A stretch of 25,724 nt of DNA, taken from contig JAYMTA010000643.1 in assembly GCA_036897625.1 (NCBI GenBank), positions 1-25,724 on the forward strand, given 5' to 3'. Shown here one piece after another: positions 20,341 through 25,724 of the stretch. The notes below the pieces were generated by a model. The model did no database searches. It saw only the letters and a program-made list of their open reading frames with translations, and was not told the DNA's origin. The position numbers were made by a program, and so were the translations under genes. Source of the DNA: Pelargonium cotyledonis (lineage: Eukaryota; Streptophyta; Magnoliopsida; Geraniales; Geraniaceae). Position 1 is the first letter of the stretch. Each line of letters starts with the position of its first letter.

Positions 20341-23300
20341 ATGTTTGTGAAAATGGCTCCGGATAGGGTTTTGATTCTGTCGGAGACCCAAGGGTCTGTG
20401 ATGAAGCAAACCGCCGTGTCCAGGAGCTGGATTTCGCTGAGCCGTAGCGGGCAGGTCAGTGCTCTGGATGTTGACAAGTACGCTATTATGCGACGAGTGC
20501 AGATTAACGCTAGGGATCTTCGAATTCTCGATCCCTTGCTCTCGTATCCATCGATCATTCTGGGGAGAGAGAGAGTTATTGTTTTGAATTTGGAGGTGAG
20601 ATTGATGATCCTGATCTCTCCTTTTCGTCTACTTGTTTTTGAATTATTGGTTGCTTATGTTTGTTTTGTTTTGATTTGATTTTTTTTTTTTTGATCAGCA
20701 AGTAGTACTTGTTTTGATTTGATTGTTTTCACTTTTTTCAGCATATTAAAGCGATAATCACAGCTGAGGAGGTAATAGTTTAATAGCAAGCAAATGTGTT
20801 TTTGGAGTGCTTTTTGTGTTTGTGTGTTGATTTGAGGTTTGGTTTTGGGCTAAAAGGTTTTGCTTAGAGACCCACAAGATGAGAATGTGGTACCCATTGT
20901 GGAGGAGCTCCAAAGAAGGTTGTTTCCAGAGAAGATCATTGACCAAGGCCAAGGAGATGATGATGAAGAGCAGCCAGTGCCATATGTGCAAAATGATGCT
21001 GAATCTGACAAAGATGGTAATTTCTAGTGAATAATGCTCTTCTGGGTTGTTTATGTTGTTGAAAATGGATATGTTTTCCTGACAATTTCAGGGTTTAGCC
21101 ATTGTTTCATTCTGTTTATTGATATGGTGCTCTGTTCATTTTGTTGTTTGATATGTTTGTGGTTTGGGAATGCAGAGGTTCCATTTGAATTTCGAGCTTT
21201 AGAAGTTGTACTGGAAGGGATTTGTAGTTTTCTTGATGCGCGGACAACAGAGCTCGAGACTGAAGCTTATCCGGCTTTGGACGAGTTGACATCTAAGGTA
21301 AAGGGGTTGCTCATTGAATAGTATCTTTATGGTTGAATTGGTTGAGGAATAGGATTTGTTGAAACATAAGCTATGTTCCCAATCCCCACAGTTGCATAAA
21401 TTAAAGTATGTTGCTTGATTGTGGTTTGTGTAGTGAGTACGATACTCAAGTTTTTTTATCGGAATTGAAGCATTTCATCTTTTGATAACTTATTTGGTGC
21501 CTCCCAGAAGTTACATAAAAGTTCGTTTATATTGAATAACTGAAATTACATAATGTCTTAATGAGAGTTCACTTGGTGTCATTTTCCCCCGTGTCGTCCT
21601 AACACTTCGTTGCTCCTTATTTCATGTCAAACTCGTTTGATTCATGTCTGATTCTTAAGCAAATAAGTCAATTCGTCGAATAAAGTCTTACACCTTGTGT
21701 GTTCTTCAAGGTATTAGACCCACATCAGTGACATCAATTTCATTGGATTGTACAGCAAATAAAAAATTGTTCATTTGGCGCTTCATTGCATGTTTAATTT
21801 GGTTGTCTGAAATACATCGTATCTTTGGACCAAACTAAGCAATTTTTGTTTCTTTATTTTATTTTGCAAATTCATGTATTTGGATACTCTGTGCCAGCCC
21901 ATTTTAGGAATTAAGATTAATATAGACTTCTGCTTTCTACAAACTTGTTTTCTGTGTAAAGTCATGTATATTCATGAATCATCACTATGTCTTGGAAATG
22001 CTAGCAAGACTTGCTAGTTTTTGACCCTGGTTAAAAATTATAATTATGTGCAGATTAGCAGTCGTAATCTAGACCGGGTGCGGAAACTGAAATGTGCAAT
22101 GACAAGGCTGACAAATCGTGTTCAAAAGGTATGCTATCTCCCCGACATCATCGGGAATATATAGCATTGCTGCTGATTAATCCGCAATCTTACTCTTTAT
22201 AACTTCGTACATGGACATGAATATACACTTCAAGATGTAACTGCTGTTACTTACCGACTTCTCCTACCTATAGATATGGATTTGAATTTCAAATGCACAC
22301 TGTCTGTATCCAGGTGAAAGAAGAACTCGAGCAACTTCTCGATGATGACGATGATATGGAAGAGCTATACTTAACAAGAAAGTTAGCCGGGATGTCTTCA
22401 CCTGGCAGTGGCTCTGGTGTCCCAAACTGCGTTCTCAACTCTCCTACAGTAATTTCACCAAAAATATCCAAGACAAGCCGGACAAGTGTAACAACAACTC
22501 ATGATCAAAACGACGTCGAGGACCTAGAAATGCTACTTGAGGTTATAATGAAATCTGATTATCTAGGTCTTATTAACTTAAGACAAGTCTAAGTTGGATG
22601 TTTGGATAATTTGCAGGCCTACTTCATGCAAATTGATGGCACGTTGAACAAGTTGACCACGGTATGCACCGCACTTGTTCTCATAGTCTGTTCATAAATA
22701 TTCAAGGAAACAGGAAAACTACGCTTATAATATTAGGTAGCATTTGGATCAAAAAAATGAAATGAGAATTTGCCTTGGACCTCATTCTCGTACAATTATT
22801 TTAATCCAAACACTAAGCTCTCTAGAATGATATGGTGGTAGTGTAAATATTCTTTTCTCTTGCCAGCTGCGTGAATACATTGACGATACAGAGGATTACA
22901 TTAATATTCAGGTGACCATTAATGATCAAAATCATCTGAGGTAGTTTAAAGCTCCTTGTTTATTATTCTGACTTACTCGTGTTTTTTTGTCACAGCTTGA
23001 CAATTATAGAAATCAGCTGATTCAGGTGTAGTGTATGAGACCCATACACACTTCTCATCATCATTGCATAGCTTCTTTCTTTTTCACGAATAGATGTTTA
23101 TGTGAGTGCAGCTAGAGCTCATCCTCAGTTCTGGAAATGTTTCTCTCTTGGTCTATTCTTTGTTTGCTGCAATATTCGGCATGAACATTCCATTCGAGTG
23201 GAAGGAAGGCCACGGGTACATGTTTAAATGGGTAAGCCATTACGCAAACTTCAATCTCATTCACAACAAAACAAGAGCACTCCATGTTACCTAAATAGCT

Positions 23301-23445
23301 TGATGCCTCGATCAACATGATTATCTTCTCAATATCGTGTTTTGTTGTTGTATTCTAGGTGGCAATCATCTCCGGAGTGATCAGCGCAGCCATTTTCGTG
23401 GCTATCATGTCCTATGCTCGGCACAAAGGTCTAGTTGGATCATGA
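20341..23445 (+). CDS. MRS2/MGT-type magnesium transporter (CorA superfamily)
   Basis: This is a membrane Mg2+ channel/transporter of the MRS2 (MGT) family, which works as a pentamer. Eleven exons join in frame: 20341-20595, 20742-20771, 20857-21016, 21176-21297, 22054-22128, 22314-22541, 22617-22661, 22867-22911, 22996-23025, 23112-23231 and 23359-23445, giving 398 aa. The N-terminal cytosolic part has [48 protein letters not shown] and [18 protein letters not shown]. Two membrane spans close the protein: about 335-352, followed by the signature GMN at 353-355, and about 371-390, ending ARHKGLVGS. The sequence is closest to the plant MRS2-2/7/8/9 group, whose members are about 380-400 aa. 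The second in-frame ATG at 20353 (AAAATGGCT) has a better context than the first, so the true protein may begin at residue 5. The target membrane is not certain. Confidence 0.94.
21298..22053 (+). other. MRS2 intron 4 (756 b)
   Basis: The donor is TCTAAG|GTAAAG and the acceptor TATGTGCAG|ATTAGC. It is the longest intron of the gene, and I see nothing in it except ordinary T-rich sequence. Confidence 0.7.
22735..22817. mobile_element. Short MITE-like inverted repeat in MRS2 intron 7
   Basis: The left arm (ggtagcatttggatcaaa) and the reverse complement of the right arm (cttagtgtttggattaaa) match imperfectly. Both arms continue to a shared gagaat. The ends resemble those of the element in RPC8 intron 6. 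It is probably a small non-autonomous DNA transposon remnant, 83 bp long. No clear target duplication is seen. Confidence 0.45.
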
Positions 23446-23800
23446 AATATATCAGTAGAAAATTATATTGGTTATTGGTTGGATAGAATATACAGAATCA
23501 GCATCTTCATTCTATTACTTGAAGATTCTACAAATTTTGATTCATTCCATTTTCAAATAAATGATTATATTTGTTTTTTATATAGTCTGTTAATTACTCA
23601 GTGATAGTGTAGCAGCTAGAAATTGAATTTGTAAGACAATTTTGTGTTATGAGTAAGTTTATTATGGTTGTGAAAAGCCAAGAGTCATTTAAATTAAATT
23701 AATGTTTCTCTCTTCATTTTCATGGATTCTACTGATATTTCATAATGGATTCTACTGATATTTCATACATAAATAATTTGTGTGAAAAAAAAAAAAAAAA
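23446..23800 (+). other. MRS2 3' UTR with a 23-bp tandem duplication and A16 tract
   Basis: AT-rich sequence follows the stop codon and probably includes the 3' UTR. The 23-bp unit atggattctactgatatttc(ata) is duplicated perfectly at 23722-23744 and 23745-23767. A run of 16 A at 23785-23800 follows, which could be an ordinary tract or the tail of a retroposed piece. Confidence 0.6.
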
Positions 23801-24010
23801 GGTAAAAGACAAAATTTGGTCCCAAACTTTGTGTTTTCACTCAATTTGGTCCATGAACTTCTTTTTTATCCAATTTTGGCCTTTGAATTTTCGTGTTTTG
23901 ACCTAATTTGGTCATTGAACTTTTAAATACTCAAAATGCTCCTTTGAATTTTATTGACCAAATTTGGTCCTAAACTTTTGATGCGAGCTTTTAAGGACAA
24001 TGACCAAGTC
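23801..24010. repeat. Degenerate tandem repeat of ~40-bp TTTGGTCC-AACTTT units
   Basis: Four to five diverged units carry the core aatttggtcc-nn-gaactttt and are separated by ttttcactc-like spacers. This kind of repeat is widespread in plant genomes and often belongs to old Mutator-like or other DNA elements. Neither end nor a target duplication could be identified. Confidence 0.55.
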
Positions 24011-24048
24011 GGGTCAATATGTGAAAATTGAGTAACCATTTCGTGTTT

Positions 24049-24223
24049 TATCAAAGACAGTTGTGGAAGTGAAACAAAAGTTATGGTTCTACTTCTGGGT
24101 TTTATGGTTATTTTTGGTTGCAGTTGAATCTGAGATGAGAAGAGGCCAAAAGGAAGAAGCCGACAGAGATGGAAATGGAAATGATAGAATCATAGGATGG
24201 TTTATAGGTTTAATCGATCCTTA
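24049..24223 (+). other. Unassigned small open frame with hydrophobic stretch
   Basis: A frame free of stops runs from about 24049 to a TAA at 24221-24223. It encodes a strongly hydrophobic stretch (LWFYFWVLWLFLVAV), then a hydrophilic, charged tail (ESEMRRGQKEEADRDGNGND) and ends RIIGWFIGLIDP. The only ATG in this frame is at the MRRG position, after the hydrophobic part. It would have to be entered from an upstream exon, or use a non-AUG start such as GTG at 24065. Alternatively ttttggttgcag at 24110-24121 is an acceptor for a short terminal exon. I do not recognise it. Chance is a real alternative. Confidence 0.2.
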
Positions 24224-24631
24224 ACTAGGAAACACACCAAAAGCCAGCTCACTTCACTCTCTCTGCAGTTAGGTACAGTACAGTACTGGTGTAGGAGTAG
24301 GCATGATCATAATCTTTTTGACTTGGCCCAGACCCAAACTCCTCTCTCTCTCTCCTCTTTGATAATTTCTTCGTGAGATTCTCTCCTTAGCTTGAAGCCA
24401 CCTATCACGACAAGACACATTATTAGATTAATCGAATAGTTTGTGTTTATAAATTTACTTGAATTTGTATAAATGAATTTTTACGTGCTGACAATTTATC
24501 ATCGTTTTTGTTTGAGCTAAACTAGAACTTATATATCTCTATATATAATAAAATAACTTACACTAGTAAACGCTAGTATAAACAAAATACATTGGTCAAC
24601 GTTAATAAGAATTAGTCAACATTAATAATAC

Positions 24632-24852
24632 GAGGAATATGGGCATCAGTTGACTAATATAACCTTATATCAGTTGCACTAATGAGGTGATGACACCTCA
24701 TTTAAAATCATGGATTCATATGGGTCGCTCTGTTCCCACAAATTCACTTGGATGGGTATAAGTGATTTCAAATGAGATGTCATCACCTCATTGGCTTTCT
24801 TAAGTTGTGACTAATGTAACCTTATATCAGTCAACTGATATACATTTTACTC
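24632..24852. mobile_element. MITE copy 2 (same family as 18354-18601)
   Basis: The 221-bp sequence shares the same ends (gaggaatatgggcatcagtt ... and, as reverse complement, gagtaaaatgtatatcagtt). It also shares the interior with copy 1, including gatgacacctcatttaaaat, tcatgga, gggtcgctc and cacaaattcacttgg. The flanks (taataatac / taataacat) give only a degraded 9-bp duplication. It lies in the same orientation as copy 1 and is more compact. It encodes nothing. Confidence 0.75.
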
Positions 24853-25260
24853 TAATAACATATTTAGTACGTTCTTATTAATTTGAATTACTGTGTCTGT
24901 TAAAATAACATGCTTCCTAAACAAGCTAGTGAAATATTATCCACCCATATTTATTAATGCCAACTTCTATATTTCTTTCGTCCAAAATTAAATGTAAGGT
25001 GTTTTATTTTTTTGAGAAAAAATAAAGATAAAATTGTTAGTGTTGTATATTACTTTTCTTACGTAGTTGACGTATGTTCTAACAAACTCGATGAGTATTA
25101 CCTAATTCATTACAAAGACATAAGCTAATTTTTTATAAGGACATCATCGATCATTAATGTTAATACGTAGTTAACTTAAAGCACTTGTTTCGAAATAAAA
25201 ATTCAAATGAAACATGACATTTATTTTATTGAGTATCAATGATTTCAGTCATCATTGTAA
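24853..25260. other. AT-rich intergenic sequence, no gene seen
   Basis: No open frame, recognisable repeat end or RNA gene was found. The sequence is AT-rich up to the LINE tail. Confidence 0.55.
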
Positions 25261-25261
25261 G

Positions 25262-25724
25262 TTTTTTTTTAACGGGTAATGAGTAACTCTTCATTAATAG
25301 AGGCGAAAAGCATCGGTACAAAGGGCAAACACAAAAAAAAAAAACGACAAAAAAACAAAGTCCAACCTAAACCAACTAAAAAACAAACCAAAGAGAAAAC
25401 TGATGCAGAAAAGCCTCAACAGATGCTACTCGGCAACAAAAACCAAGGGCACTAGTGTAGACACATCCCCCCTCCCTCTTGTTCAACCACCTGAGTTCAA
25501 AACCCAAAAACCTTAGCCATGGTGCACGTGATCAAGTCCACCCACGTCGCCGACCACCACACGATCACTCCGTCAACCTCATTCTCGCCGATTGGGTCCC
25601 ACCACCACCGATGGTTGATCCCCTTTCTACCTCCATTGAGCCACCTCGAATTCTCCCGGACTGAACTCTGCCATGGCCCCAATCACACCTTTCCCCGCCC
25701 AACGCCTTAAATCGCAGCGCCGCA
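25262..25724 (-). mobile_element. 3' end of a LINE-type retrotransposon (continues past window)
   Basis: Reading the minus strand, a GC-richer segment (25724 to about 25460) is followed by T-rich sequence. It then has a terminal phrase that can be read as ASINEELLITR and a stop at 25272-25270, which opens directly into an A-run (nine T on the plus strand, 25262-25270). This matches the usual 3' end of plant L1-like LINEs inserted in reverse orientation. Sequence at 25480-25690 is probably 3' UTR or the end of ORF2, and 61-63-codon frames there have no recognised domain. The 5' part lies outside the window. The phrase 'INEELL' before the tail is remembered as common in such elements, not searched. 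Confidence 0.55.

Noticed and set aside
20089..20558. Minus-strand frames of 106 and 74 codons over MRS2 exon 1 and its leader
   Set aside because: They are antisense to a clearly conserved MRS2 exon and have no recognisable domains.
22293..22592. 99-codon plus-strand frame as an independent gene
   Set aside because: It is MRS2 exon 6 (22314-22541) extended into its flanking introns.
1..25724. tRNA, rRNA, snoRNA genes or CRISPR arrays
   Set aside because: No tRNA-like B-box/cloverleaf, rRNA segment, or regularly spaced repeat array was recognised on either strand. A covariance-model scan would be needed to exclude small RNAs fully.

Overview
This is a stretch of nuclear genome from a flowering plant, most likely a eudicot. 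The evidence is an AT-rich background, GT-AG introns rich in T, a chloroplast-targeted photosystem II subunit encoded in the nucleus, a pectin-type galacturonosyltransferase, a plant MRS2 magnesium transporter, and abundant remnants of plant DNA transposons and LINEs. I cannot name the species from sequence alone.

Five protein-coding genes can be read and spliced by eye into complete frames. In order they are: UTP18 (+), a WD40 protein of the small-subunit processome (1298-2986, single coding exon behind a 5' UTR intron); RPC8/NRPC7 (-), the RPB7-like subunit of RNA polymerase III (6331-3754, 7 exons, 195 aa); PSBW (-), the photosystem II PsbW precursor (8309-7317, 2 exons, 138 aa); a GAUT5/6-type galacturonosyltransferase (-) (14804-9861, 9 exons, 593 aa); and an MRS2/MGT magnesium transporter (+) (20341-23445, 11 exons, 398 aa). 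UTP18 and RPC8 converge on a 0.77 kb spacer. RPC8, PSBW and GAUT lie head to tail on the minus strand. GAUT and MRS2 are divergent, separated by 5.5 kb that holds most of the mobile DNA. The genes do not form an operon or one pathway. UTP18 and RPC8 both serve ribosome and Pol III output, and both have a telo-box near their 5' ends.

Mobile elements fill much of the space between genes. There are LINE remnants at both window edges and one at 16.3-16.7 kb. A 685-bp Mutator-like element with a perfect 10-bp target duplication sits just upstream of PSBW and carries four CACGTG motifs. A 974-bp hAT-like element has an 8-bp target duplication and clusters of GACCCGG. One MITE family is present in two copies, at 18.4 and 24.6 kb. 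RPC8 intron 3 contains a perfect 122-bp tandem duplication.

I found no RNA gene, CRISPR array or clearly novel multi-gene system. The best leads are the transposon-derived G-box cluster upstream of PSBW, the hAT element with possible captured host sequence, and a small open frame at about 24.05-24.22 kb.
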